Shown here: positions 1 to 7,018 of the stretch, piece by piece
How the letters are laid out: each line of letters opens with the position of its first letter
Numbering within the stretch: position 1 is the first letter of the stretch
From: Thermotogae bacterium
GTDB lineage: Bacteria > Thermotogota > Thermotogae > B3-G13
Direction of reading: 5' to 3'
DNA: 15,894 nucleotides
Assembly (NCBI GenBank): GCA_015486095.1
Contig: WFSK01000098.1
Coordinates: 1 to 15,894, forward strand
The notes under the pieces: generated by a model
The model's database searches: none
The model's input: the letters and a program-made list of their open reading frames with translations, nothing else
Told to the model about the DNA's origin: nothing
Translations under genes and position numbers: made by a program

Positions 1-3
1 AAC

Positions 4-13
4 ATCACCTCCT
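4..13 (-). promoter_or_regulatory. Strong ribosome-binding site of an off-window gene
   Basis: Read on the minus strand this is AGGAGGTGAT, a near-complete match to the 16S anti-Shine-Dalgarno complement, with one further A upstream. It lies about 60 bases downstream of the stop of the fumarylacetoacetate-hydrolase-family gene, with no terminator hairpin between. The start codon must lie just beyond the window edge; the ATG that overlaps the site is too close to be used. This indicates that the sigma54-controlled operon continues leftward with at least one more gene. Confidence 0.6.
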
Positions 14-73
14 TCAAGAGAAGATGCCGAGAGAAAAGCCATTTGCCCCTATAATATTTATCACAGTAATTCT

Positions 74-955
74 TCACTCAACAACATTCCTCAAAACTCC
101 AATTTTTTCGATCTCTGCCTCGATGATATCTCCTTTATGAACGGCTTTGATCCCCGGGACCGTTCCAGTAGATATCACATCCCCTGGATAGAGGGTCATA
201 TACTTTGAAATGTAAGAAATGAGATAGGGAATGTCGAAGATCATGTCTCTTGTATTTCCTTTTTGTCTTATTTCACCGTTCACCCTTAGTTCGATATCCA
301 ATACATTTGGATCGGATATCTCATCTTTTGACACGATATAGGGGCCTATAGGAGAAAATGTATCGAAATTCTTGGATCTAAACCATGGGTTTTGCTCTTT
401 CATATCTGCGAATTCCAATTCTCTCTCCGTTACATCATTTACAACGGTATACCCGAAGACATGTTCCAGTGCTTCATCTTTTGATATATCTTTTCCTTCT
501 TTCCCGATGATAACACCTAATTCTACTTCTGGGTCAACCCTCTTAGCGAAGTTGGGATAATGAATCGGTGAACCATCTCCAATTGCACAGCTGGCAAACT
601 TTCCGAACAACACTGGTTCTGTTGGACTCTTATCACCTATTTCCTCCGCATGGGCCTTATAGTTTTTTCCAAGACAGATGATCTTACTACCTTCGTAAAT
701 AGGAGCCAATAGATCTACATAGTCTTCTGCAAACAAGTTTATGAAATCTTCTTTAAACAATGTTTTCGCTTTTTCCAATGAGTTTTTGAATAGGGAGAAG
801 TTCAGGATCAGGTCCTTAATGTTGTCTATCCTTGTCTTCGACCTTTTTTCGAGGATACACATCGTTTCTATTATCTGTTGAACATCTAATACCTTCCGAT
901 GTTCAAATAATCCGACTTTCTCATGTTTTTCCTTTTTATAAAGGCATATTCTCAT
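74..955 (-). CDS. Fumarylacetoacetate hydrolase (FAH) family protein
   Basis: A 293-residue cytoplasmic enzyme of the FAH superfamily, whose members hydrolyse acylpyruvates, dehydrate 2-keto-3-deoxy sugar acids or isomerise/decarboxylate related oxo-acids using a divalent metal. Visible motifs are the signature GKNYKAHAEE (residues 96-105), acidic metal ligands E143 and E145 in DPEVELGVI, D174 in NDVTERE, and R193-S-K-N-F-D then SPIGP near 201-205. Residues 1-85 are a variable N-terminal domain typical of the two-domain members. The ATG start is preceded by AGGAGGT, which overlaps the stop of the TRAP permease gene; the gap is 10 bases, so the two are co-transcribed and probably coupled. The exact substrate cannot be read from sequence. 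The context of an organic-acid TRAP transporter and a KARI paralogue suggests a late step in acid catabolism. Confidence 0.88.
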   Translation of the reverse strand: MRICLYKKEKHEKVGLFEHRKVLDVQQIIETMCILEKRSKTRIDNIKDLILNFSLFKNSLEKAKTLFKEDFINLFAEDYVDLLAPIYEGSKIICLGKNYKAHAEEIGDKSPTEPVLFGKFASCAIGDGSPIHYPNFAKRVDPEVELGVIIGKEGKDISKDEALEHVFGYTVVNDVTERELEFADMKEQNPWFRSKNFDTFSPIGPYIVSKDEISDPNVLDIELRVNGEIRQKGNTRDMIFDIPYLISYISKYMTLYPGDVISTGTVPGIKAVHKGDIIEAEIEKIGVLRNVVE

Positions 956-965
956 CTTTTACCTC

Positions 966-2243
966 CTATAATATGGCCTTTGGGAAGATCATCGGAACAT
1001 ATGTAACCAAAAATAGAACAGCTATTAATGCCAATATAAGTGGTATATTGGCTTTACTGATCCGCTCGATAGGTATTCCAGTAACGCCGCTTACCACATA
1101 TAGATTTATAGCAACAGGTGGAGTTACCATACCGATGGCTAACGCTACTGTTTCTATAATGCCAAAGTGAATTGGATTAATACCTATCGTTGTTGCCAAT
1201 GTGAAGAGCAGTGGAGTAAAGATGATTATGATAGAAGCAGTCTCCAGAAAGATTCCTGCTATGAGGAAGATTAAATCGATGAGTAATATTATGATGAACC
1301 TATTCGAACTGATGGCAAGGATTCCATTAGAGATTAACGATGGGATACTCCAATATGCCAATATCCAGGCAAAGACCCTGGCTGTAGAAATGAGGAACAT
1401 TACGAGTGAAGCTGTGATCATAGACTTCACAAAGATCCTCATTATGTCCTTTAGATTCTTGTCCCTGTAGACAAAAAGGGAGACCATAATAGCCCAATCG
1501 ACGGCAACAACTGCAGATTCAGAAGGAGTGAATTTGCCCGAAAAGATGCCGCCTAAGATAATAATAGGGGTGAGTAACCCCCAAATGGCTGCTTTGAAAG
1601 TGTCCCAAATATTTTTAATGGAAATTTTACCACTCTTTGAATAATGTTCTTTATATGCCTTGCTCAATGCGATTGCGGATAGAGAAACACCCATTAGTAT
1701 GCCAGGAATAAATCCATTGAGAAAAAGTTTGGAGACAGAAGCATAGGTAATAAAGGCATAGAGGATCATCGGTACGGAAGGAGGAATTACCACTCCTATA
1801 CTTCCTGCACTCGCGATGAGAGCGGAGGAGAATTCCCTGTCATACTTTCTCTTTTCCAGATCGGGGATCAATGCTCCAGCAACAGCGGCAGTATCTGCCG
1901 CTGAAGAACCCGAAATGCCTGCAAAAACCATGGCAGTTAATACAGCAACTGGCCATAGTGCTCCGCGTAAGAATCCCAAAAATGATTCTATAAAATCCAT
2001 TATTAAAGCAGAAGCCTTACCCTCGGACATCAGATCTCCGGCTAAGATGAAGAAGGGAACAGCGATTAATGCGAAAGAATCGACTCCCGCAAACATCCTC
2101 TGTGGAACAATGACTAAAGAAACCTTACCCAAGAGTAATATAATAAAAGATGAGGTCCCAATCGCGATTGCTATGGGCATGCCGAAGATTAGAAACAGGC
2201 CAAAAATCATAAAAAGCAGTAATAGAACGATACCACTACCCAT
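966..2243 (-). CDS. dctM: TRAP transporter large permease, DctM family
   Basis: A 425-residue integral membrane protein with about twelve hydrophobic segments, the usual length for the ion-coupled permease of tripartite ATP-independent periplasmic transporters. The DctM signature is clear: GISGSSAADTAAVAG near residues 108-122, then two prolines in IPPSVPMILYA near 153-163, and a C-terminal repeat with GMVTPPVAINLYV. It works with the small subunit DctQ and receives ligand from the soluble DctP protein, using a sodium or proton gradient to import an organic acid. The start overlaps the end of dctQ by 8 bases and has AAGGAGGA upstream, so translation is probably coupled. The name dctM denotes the family; C4-dicarboxylate specificity is not implied. 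Confidence 0.95.
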   Translation of the reverse strand: MGSGIVLLLLFMIFGLFLIFGMPIAIAIGTSSFIILLLGKVSLVIVPQRMFAGVDSFALIAVPFFILAGDLMSEGKASALIMDFIESFLGFLRGALWPVAVLTAMVFAGISGSSAADTAAVAGALIPDLEKRKYDREFSSALIASAGSIGVVIPPSVPMILYAFITYASVSKLFLNGFIPGILMGVSLSAIALSKAYKEHYSKSGKISIKNIWDTFKAAIWGLLTPIIILGGIFSGKFTPSESAVVAVDWAIMVSLFVYRDKNLKDIMRIFVKSMITASLVMFLISTARVFAWILAYWSIPSLISNGILAISSNRFIIILLIDLIFLIAGIFLETASIIIIFTPLLFTLATTIGINPIHFGIIETVALAIGMVTPPVAINLYVVSGVTGIPIERISKANIPLILALIAVLFLVTYVPMIFPKAIL

Positions 2244-2733
2244 TTTCTTCCTCCTTTTTCAAGTCTCTACCGATGATTTCTTCGATGTTATAATACAGCA
2301 TGATGATCCCTGAGAGTGGAATACAGAGATATACTAAGCGCATAGGGATCTGCATCGCAGGAGATGTTTGATATATCTGCAATGAAATCATCTTAAAACC
2401 GAAGTAGATCATCACGACGAAGAATATAGAAGAAAGGATATCCATGGTCAATTTCACGATCCTTCTGGTTTTCTCATTAAACAAATTTACAACAAAGGTA
2501 ATCGCGATATGAGAACCCTTCTTATAGGCGATGGTTGCGGCAAAGAAGCTTCCCCACACGAGCAGATATCTTGAGAGTTCTTCCGTCCAAGAAAACGCTG
2601 TGAAGAATTCCCTTGCAATGATTTGAAGAGTAACTACTCCTATCATTATCGAAAGCAATGTCATAACGAACTTACTTATGATGTAATTCAATATATCTCC
2701 GATTTTATCCAAAACCTTAATAAACTTCTTCAT
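2236..2733 (-). CDS. dctQ: TRAP transporter small permease, DctQ family
   Basis: A 165-residue membrane protein with four hydrophobic helices, roughly residues 15-35, 48-65, 90-112 and 130-150, matching DctQ size and topology. The family motif around residues 48-60 (AFSWTEELSRYLLVWGSFF) is present, including the conserved EE-x-x-R-Y/F-x-x-V/I-W pattern. It forms the membrane complex with DctM. The ATG is preceded by GGAAGGGG. It is separated from dctP by 73 bases containing a strong stem-loop, and overlaps dctM by 8 bases. Confidence 0.93.
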   Translation of the reverse strand: MKKFIKVLDKIGDILNYIISKFVMTLLSIMIGVVTLQIIAREFFTAFSWTEELSRYLLVWGSFFAATIAYKKGSHIAITFVVNLFNEKTRRIVKLTMDILSSIFFVVMIYFGFKMISLQIYQTSPAMQIPMRLVYLCIPLSGIIMLYYNIEEIIGRDLKKEEENG

Positions 2734-2759
2734 TTTCCCCTTCCAGTAGATAAAGAAGA

Positions 2760-2797
2760 GGGCAACCCGATTAAACGAGTATTAAAATGGGTTGCCC
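2760..2797 (-). other. Intercistronic stem-loop between dctP and dctQ
   Basis: A perfect 9-bp inverted repeat, GGGCAACCC (2760-2768) and GGGTTGCCC (2789-2797), encloses a 20-base loop; the stem extends with GAG/CTC after a one-base bulge. It begins about 10 bases after the dctP stop in transcript order. It is followed by a mixed pyrimidine stretch rather than a clean U tract, so it looks like an mRNA-stabilising or partly terminating element. Such an element would let the abundant binding protein be made in excess over the membrane subunits. That role is inferred from similar arrangements in other binding-protein transporter operons. Confidence 0.6.
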
Positions 2798-2806
2798 GCT
2801 CAATCC

Positions 2807-3826
2807 CTATTTATGTTCTTTCCTATATTCTTTTAGTGCGTTCTGTATTTGAGTGAGTAGATCGCCGAATTTTGCTCCGTATTTCTTATACACCGGCTCA
2901 ACTGCCTTTCTAAACGATGCAATATCGGGATTCTTGATCACTTTCATTCCATGTTGCTCAATGATCTTCAGCTGTTCTGCCTCATTTTTATTATCATAAT
3001 CTCTTGCAGCATCTGCTGCCTCGTCTGCAGCGAGGGTAAAGATATACTTCTCCTTTGGGGTAAGAGATTTCCATAGCTTTAAGCTCATCAATATCGTTGC
3101 GGGAGCATAGGTATGTCTGTCGAGTGTCATATACTTTTGGCATTCCCAGAATTTAAACGAATAGATAACCACTACTGGATTCTCTTGCCCGTCGATCGTC
3201 CCTTGTTTCAACGCGGTAAGGCAGTCGCCCCATGCCATAGGTACGACATTTGCTCCAAGCGCTTTAAAAGTATCTACATAAAGAGGATTCTCCATTACCC
3301 TTATCTTTAATCCCTTTACATCAGCAGCAGTTCTTACAGGTCTTTTGCTGTTGGTTATGTTTCTGAATCCCCTTTCAGCGAATGCGAGCCCATGAAGGTT
3401 TACCTTTTCTAAATCTTTTAAAACCTTTTGTCCGATTGGACCATCCAGGATGTAATATGCTTCATCAGGTGTATTGAACAGGAATGGCATTTCAAATACA
3501 GCGATCTCAGGAAGAAAGTTTGCAATAGGTCCATCTGTAATGACTCCCATATCGATCGTTCCCATCTGCATTCCTTCTATCAGAGTTCTTTCGTCACCTA
3601 ATTGAGCGTTGGGATAGATCTTAATCCGTATCTTTCCTCCTGTTTTCCTTTCCACCACCTGCTTAAATTTCTCAGCAGCAATATTAAATGCATCCTTTGC
3701 GTTCACCACATGGGCAAGCTTAATGACACGAGGCTTAATCTGCTGAGAAGAATTTGCAAATCCTGGGTAATTGAACAACCCCACAACTAATACTGCAATG
3801 AGCAAGATCGTAATGACTTTTTTCAC
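2807..3826 (-). CDS. dctP: TRAP transporter solute-binding protein, DctP family
   Basis: A 339-residue extracytoplasmic solute-binding protein. Residues 1-24 form a Sec signal peptide: two lysines, a hydrophobic core and a probable cleavage after PGFA. The mature part carries DctP-family landmarks: IKLAHV near the mature N-terminus, YPNAQLGDERTLIEGMQMG (71-89), GLKIRVMENP (172-181) with R176, the arginine that normally binds the ligand carboxylate, and GTIDGQENP (209-217). This supports an organic acid as ligand without saying which. The start is GTG, preceded by AGGAGGTG at good spacing; no ATG fits as well. It follows the KARI gene by 26 bases and belongs to the same operon. Confidence 0.95.
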   Translation of the reverse strand: MKKVITILLIAVLVVGLFNYPGFANSSQQIKPRVIKLAHVVNAKDAFNIAAEKFKQVVERKTGGKIRIKIYPNAQLGDERTLIEGMQMGTIDMGVITDGPIANFLPEIAVFEMPFLFNTPDEAYYILDGPIGQKVLKDLEKVNLHGLAFAERGFRNITNSKRPVRTAADVKGLKIRVMENPLYVDTFKALGANVVPMAWGDCLTALKQGTIDGQENPVVVIYSFKFWECQKYMTLDRHTYAPATILMSLKLWKSLTPKEKYIFTLAADEAADAARDYDNKNEAEQLKIIEQHGMKVIKNPDIASFRKAVEPVYKKYGAKFGDLLTQIQNALKEYRKEHK

Positions 3827-3852
3827 TTTTTACACCTCCTCTCGATAAAAAA

Positions 3853-4866
3853 TTATTTACCTTTCCCTTTACTCCAAGGGAACATATTTCTCACTCTGTC
3901 TCCGGCCTTTTCAATGAGATGCTTCTTCTGCTGTTCAAGCAGAGCCCTGAACTTCGGTCTTCCTACCTTGTTTTCGAGAAGCCATTCGGTTGCAAATGTT
4001 CCATCCTGGATATCGCTAAGTATCTTTTTCATCACCTTCCTTGTCTCATCAGTAATGATCATCTTTCCCCTTGTGAGAGCTCCATACTCAGCAGTATTAC
4101 TGATCGAATCGAACATGTGAACAATACCACCTTCATACATCAGATCTACGATCAATTTAAGCTCATGATATGTCTCAAAGTAGGCTAATTCTGGGGGATA
4201 ACCCGCATCAACAAGTGTCTCAAATCCAGCCTTTACGAGTTCTACGACACCTCCACAAAGAACTGCTTGTTCTCCGAATAGATCTTCTTCGGTCTCATCT
4301 TTGAATGTGGATTTTATAACACCTGCCCTCGTCCATCCCTGGGCCTTACAGTACGCGAGTACCAAATCCCATGCCTTTCCACTCGCATCCTGATGTACAC
4401 AGGCAAGTGCTGGTACTCCTTTCCCCTCTGTATATAACCTTCGCTCAATTGCACCAGGAGCTTTTGGTGCTGCCATCACTACATCTACAAACTCAGGAGG
4501 GATGATTTGGTGATAATGGATGTTAAAACCGTGCGAAAATCCTAAAACCTTACCTTCACTCATATAAGGTGCTATTTCCTTATCATAAATGGATTTTTGG
4601 AGTTCGTCTGGGAGAAGAACCTGGATATAATCAGCCCATTTTGCTGCTTCGCTAACCGACATAATTTTCATTCCATCCTCTTCCGCTTGTTTCCATGCAG
4701 GAGAGCCATTCAGATCGGCTACCACAACATTTATTCCACTATCTCTTAAACATAATGCTTGAGCCCTTCCCTGATTACCATAACCCAATACCGCAACTTT
4801 CTTCGCCTTCAATACATCGAGATCTGCATCTTTGTCGTAAAGAATCTCTATTTCACCTACATTCAC
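3853..4866 (-). CDS. Ketol-acid reductoisomerase paralogue, possibly NADH-using
   Basis: A 337-residue class I KARI homologue of normal length. In biosynthesis KARI converts acetohydroxy acids to 2,3-dihydroxy acids. The residues needed for chemistry are present: H112 in SHGFNIHY, K135 in APKAPG, D195 and E199 in EEDLFGEQ, E231 and E235 in ETYHELKLI, and S256 in SISNTAEYG. The Rossmann motif is unusual: GYGNQGRAQAL replaces the typical GYGSQGHAHAL, and the loop after the second strand reads VADLNGSPAW, with an acidic residue (D51) and without the usual phosphate-binding Arg/Lys and second Ser. This suggests NADH rather than NADPH use. APKAPGH is also changed to APKAPGA. It starts with GTG behind AGGAGGTG and is the first gene of a sigma54 operon with a TRAP transporter, not of an ilv operon. 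A catabolic role on a dihydroxy or hydroxy-oxo acid is therefore inferred; plain IlvC remains possible. Confidence 0.85.
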   Translation of the reverse strand: MNVGEIEILYDKDADLDVLKAKKVAVLGYGNQGRAQALCLRDSGINVVVADLNGSPAWKQAEEDGMKIMSVSEAAKWADYIQVLLPDELQKSIYDKEIAPYMSEGKVLGFSHGFNIHYHQIIPPEFVDVVMAAPKAPGAIERRLYTEGKGVPALACVHQDASGKAWDLVLAYCKAQGWTRAGVIKSTFKDETEEDLFGEQAVLCGGVVELVKAGFETLVDAGYPPELAYFETYHELKLIVDLMYEGGIVHMFDSISNTAEYGALTRGKMIITDETRKVMKKILSDIQDGTFATEWLLENKVGRPKFRALLEQQKKHLIEKAGDRVRNMFPWSKGKGK

Positions 4867-4950
4867 AATACCACACCTCCTAATGGTTTAACGAACTTTC
4901 TGAATTCCTAGACCTTCAATGCCCTATATTTACACTGAGCATCGCGATTT

Positions 4951-4971
4951 CTACTTCTCACTCTGTTCCAT
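4951..4971 (-). other. Possible leader mini-ORF upstream of the KARI gene
   Basis: The roughly 146-base leader between the predicted sigma54 transcription start and the KARI start contains ATG followed by five codons and TAG (peptide MEQSEK), preceded by GAGGTAGGTGG. The same frame is open further upstream to a GTG at about 5013, next to AGGAGG at 5005-5010. Either could be translated, but there is no comparative support and the peptide is not recognisable. Confidence 0.15.
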
Positions 4972-5022
4972 TGAACCACCTACCTCATATTTTCGTATAA
5001 AATACCTCCTCACCTGATAAGT

Positions 5023-5038
5023 AGCAAACTTCGTGCCA
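5023..5038 (-). promoter_or_regulatory. Sigma54 (-24/-12) promoter of the KARI-TRAP-FAH operon
   Basis: The minus strand reads TGGCACG-AAGT-TTGCT, a full match to the sigma54 consensus TGGCACG-N4-TTGCW with the invariant GG-N10-GC spacing. Transcription should start near 5012, giving a leader of about 146 bases before the KARI start. The only sigma54-activator gene in the window ends 110 bases upstream, so that protein is the obvious activator. I scanned the window for other TGGCAC elements and found none with GC at the right distance. Confidence 0.93.
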
Positions 5039-5101
5039 GAATGAGGATCAGTGAAAGAATCGATATTTGCGAGGTTAAAGGTTATTCAAGCGCACCAAAT
5101 G

Positions 5102-5118
5102 TGTTAAAAATTTTAACA
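5102..5118. promoter_or_regulatory. Candidate activator (UAS) palindrome
   Basis: A perfect 17-bp palindrome, TGTTAAAAATTTTAACA, is centred about 98 bases upstream of the predicted sigma54 start site, within the usual range for an enhancer-binding protein. It lies in the short gap after the regulator gene. Its two half-sites would suit a dimer of the Fis-type helix-turn-helix of the neighbouring regulator; that pairing is inference. Confidence 0.6.
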
Positions 5119-5122
5119 ATAG

Positions 5123-5137
5123 GTGTAAAAAAGTGTA
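5123..5137. promoter_or_regulatory. Direct GTGTA repeats, candidate second UAS
   Basis: GTGTA occurs at 5123-5127 and again at 5133-5137, exactly 10 bp apart, so both lie on one face of the helix. GTGT at 5101 is 22 bp further, about two turns away. The same GTGTA half-site forms the palindrome beside the regulator's own start (6952-6966), which suggests one protein recognises both places. Confidence 0.4.
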
Positions 5138-5148
5138 AATTATTGAAG

Positions 5149-6942
5149 CTATTTAATGATGGGGATATCAAACCTTTTGATCAATTTGTAAAGGGTAGGT
5201 CTCGAAACGCCAACTCTCTTCGCAGTAAGGGATATGTTGAAGTTCGTTTCTAATAAGGTTCGCTCTATGATCTTTTTCTTGAGCAGTTCCAGGTTTTCTA
5301 CTCCTCTTTTCGTTTTGAACACGCTTTCTGGAAGGTGCTCTTTCGTAAGAACCGAAGATCTGGCAATATTCACCGCACGTTCTACAATGTTCTGCAATTC
5401 TCTCACGTTGCCTGGGAATTCGTAGTTCATCAAAGGTTCTATGAATGAATTATCCACTCGCTCGATCTTTTTGCCGAGTTCTTCAGAAAACTTTTTAAGG
5501 AAGTGATCTACAAGCAAAGGGATGTCTCCTCTTCTTTCTCTCAAAGGAGGGATATGGATCTGGATAACGTTTAATCTGTAATAAAGGTCTCTCCTGAAAC
5601 TGTTTTCTTTGATAAGTAGATCGAGGTCGTTGTTCGTTGCAGAAATGATCCTTACATTCACTTTTAAAGATCTCGTCCCCCCGATACGTGTGATCACTTT
5701 ATCTTCGAGGACCCTTAGAAGTTTTGACTGCATTACCGGAGGAAGTTCCTCGACTTCGTCGAGAAAGAGGGTTCCTCCATCAGCGAGTTCAAATTTCCCG
5801 GGTCTGCCATTCTTATCCGCATCCGTAAATGCACCAGGTTCGTATCCGAATAACTCGCTTTCTGCAAGATCTCTGGGTACAGCACCGCAGTTCAATGCGA
5901 CAAATGGTCCGTTGGAATAGTTACTTTCGAAATGGATTGCCTGAGCAAACATTTCCTTCCCGGTGCCAGTCTCTCCCGTTATCAGGACGGGCGAACTGGA
6001 ACGTGCAGCGGTTCTTGCCAACCTGATCGCCTCTTTCAATCTCGGGTCCTCACCTATGATATCTGCAAATGCAAAGCGTGCTTCTGCTCCAATGTACTTG
6101 GTAACAAACTTTCGAATTCTCTTTATTTCCCTGAAGAAGTCTACCACCCCTGCGAACTCCCCATCTTTATTTCTCAATACAACTGCAGTCTTCAAAAAGT
6201 GTAATAACCCCCTCGATGGACTTTCTATAATAAACTCTTTATCCACATATCCTCTATGTGTTTTAAACACTCCGAGTATAACGGGTGTAAAGTCCACGAT
6301 TTCCGAAACGTGTTTTCCGATCGCATCTTTCCTTTCCACCCTTAGTATGTTTGCTCCGGTCTCATTTATATACAAAACGTGTGCGTTTGCATCCAGGACA
6401 AGAACACCATCTTTATTTCCTTCACTTATCACCTCTGCATATTTCTTGGAAAGTTCCACTTCATCCAGAAGGTTTTGCAGTTTTACCTCATCTTCTATGG
6501 CCTTGGCCAAAGCAGAGGCAATTCCAACTGCATAGTTTGGATAGAACTCATTTTCAGCAGATAGACCCACTACACCTGTAACCTTGCCATTTTCATCCCT
6601 TATGGGTGCTGCGGCACATGACCAATTGTAGAAAGGAGGGAAGTTATGTTCTTTTCCCTTGATCTCCACAGATACATTTTCCTTTAACGCTATGAATATT
6701 GCAGTGTTTTTAAAATTTTCGTCGATGATCAATCCTTCTTCAAAAAATAGGTCTTTTCTATTACCCTTTACGAGTAGGATCACACCACCGCTATCGATAA
6801 AAGAGACAGTAAATGGAACAGGAGTCTTCAGAAACTCTTTGAATAGCTTTTTTGCAGTGAAAAGATAAGATAGCTTCTCTTTTTTCCTCCTCTGAAGCTC
6901 CTCATCTGATATGAAGTTCTTAACTACAACATGCCCTTTCAT
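5149..6942 (-). CDS. Sigma54-dependent transcriptional activator (GAF-PAS-AAA+-Fis)
   Basis: About 597 residues from the ATG at 6942. An upstream in-frame TTG at 6969 would give 606 residues, but neither start has a clear Shine-Dalgarno site and the TTG would place a palindromic operator inside the gene. Numbers below use the longer form. The N-terminal sensor region (about 35-165) resembles the AcoR-type GAF domain, followed by a PAS domain (about 180-280). The AAA+ domain has Walker A GETGTGKE (332-339), Walker B GGTLFLDE (398-405) and arginine fingers in SFRRDLYYRL (457-466). The sigma54-contacting loop reads GAFTDA (379-384) instead of GAFTGA. A Fis-type helix-turn-helix ends the protein (LTAKRVGVSRPTLYKLIKRF, 581-600). 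It lies directly upstream of a perfect sigma54 promoter. The signal it senses is unknown; the transported acid or a breakdown product is likely. Confidence 0.92.
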   Translation of the reverse strand: MKGHVVVKNFISDEELQRRKKEKLSYLFTAKKLFKEFLKTPVPFTVSFIDSGGVILLVKGNRKDLFFEEGLIIDENFKNTAIFIALKENVSVEIKGKEHNFPPFYNWSCAAAPIRDENGKVTGVVGLSAENEFYPNYAVGIASALAKAIEDEVKLQNLLDEVELSKKYAEVISEGNKDGVLVLDANAHVLYINETGANILRVERKDAIGKHVSEIVDFTPVILGVFKTHRGYVDKEFIIESPSRGLLHFLKTAVVLRNKDGEFAGVVDFFREIKRIRKFVTKYIGAEARFAFADIIGEDPRLKEAIRLARTAARSSSPVLITGETGTGKEMFAQAIHFESNYSNGPFVALNCGAVPRDLAESELFGYEPGAFTDADKNGRPGKFELADGGTLFLDEVEELPPVMQSKLLRVLEDKVITRIGGTRSLKVNVRIISATNNDLDLLIKENSFRRDLYYRLNVIQIHIPPLRERRGDIPLLVDHFLKKFSEELGKKIERVDNSFIEPLMNYEFPGNVRELQNIVERAVNIARSSVLTKEHLPESVFKTKRGVENLELLKKKIIERTLLETNFNISLTAKRVGVSRPTLYKLIKRFDIPIIK

Positions 6943-6951
6943 GACATTTTC

Positions 6952-6966
6952 GTGTATATTATACAC
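6952..6966. promoter_or_regulatory. Palindrome at the regulator start, candidate autoregulatory operator
   Basis: A perfect 15-bp palindrome, GTGTATATTATACAC, lies 10 bases upstream of the regulator's ATG (6942). On the minus strand it includes TATAAT, a consensus -10 hexamer, so bound protein would block or modulate the regulator's own promoter. No good -35 is present at 16-18 bp; a TTGACA lies 26 bp upstream of that -10. A transcript from here would have an almost leaderless start. Confidence 0.5.
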
Positions 6967-6990
6967 CAAAGAATTCGAGATCGGCTATAT

Positions 6991-7018
6991 GTCAAGATGT
7001 GTTGATGAAGATCTTGAC
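6991..7018. repeat. 8-bp inverted repeat between divergent genes
   Basis: GTCAAGAT (6991-6998) and ATCTTGAC (7011-7018) are perfect inverted copies separated by 12 bases. Each arm contains a TTGAC -35-like core pointing outward; the right arm overlaps the -35 of the rpsF promoter. It may be an operator or simply a symmetric divergent promoter pair. Confidence 0.45.

Noticed and set aside
966..966. Assigning C4-dicarboxylate specificity to the TRAP system
   Set aside because: DctPQM names are family labels; the conserved arginine only indicates an organic acid, and the operon context does not fit a simple dicarboxylate uptake system.
5963..6535. Long plus-strand open frame of about 190 codons opposite the sigma54 activator
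   Set aside because: It is antisense to conserved AAA+ and PAS coding sequence, has no ribosome-binding site and resembles no protein family.
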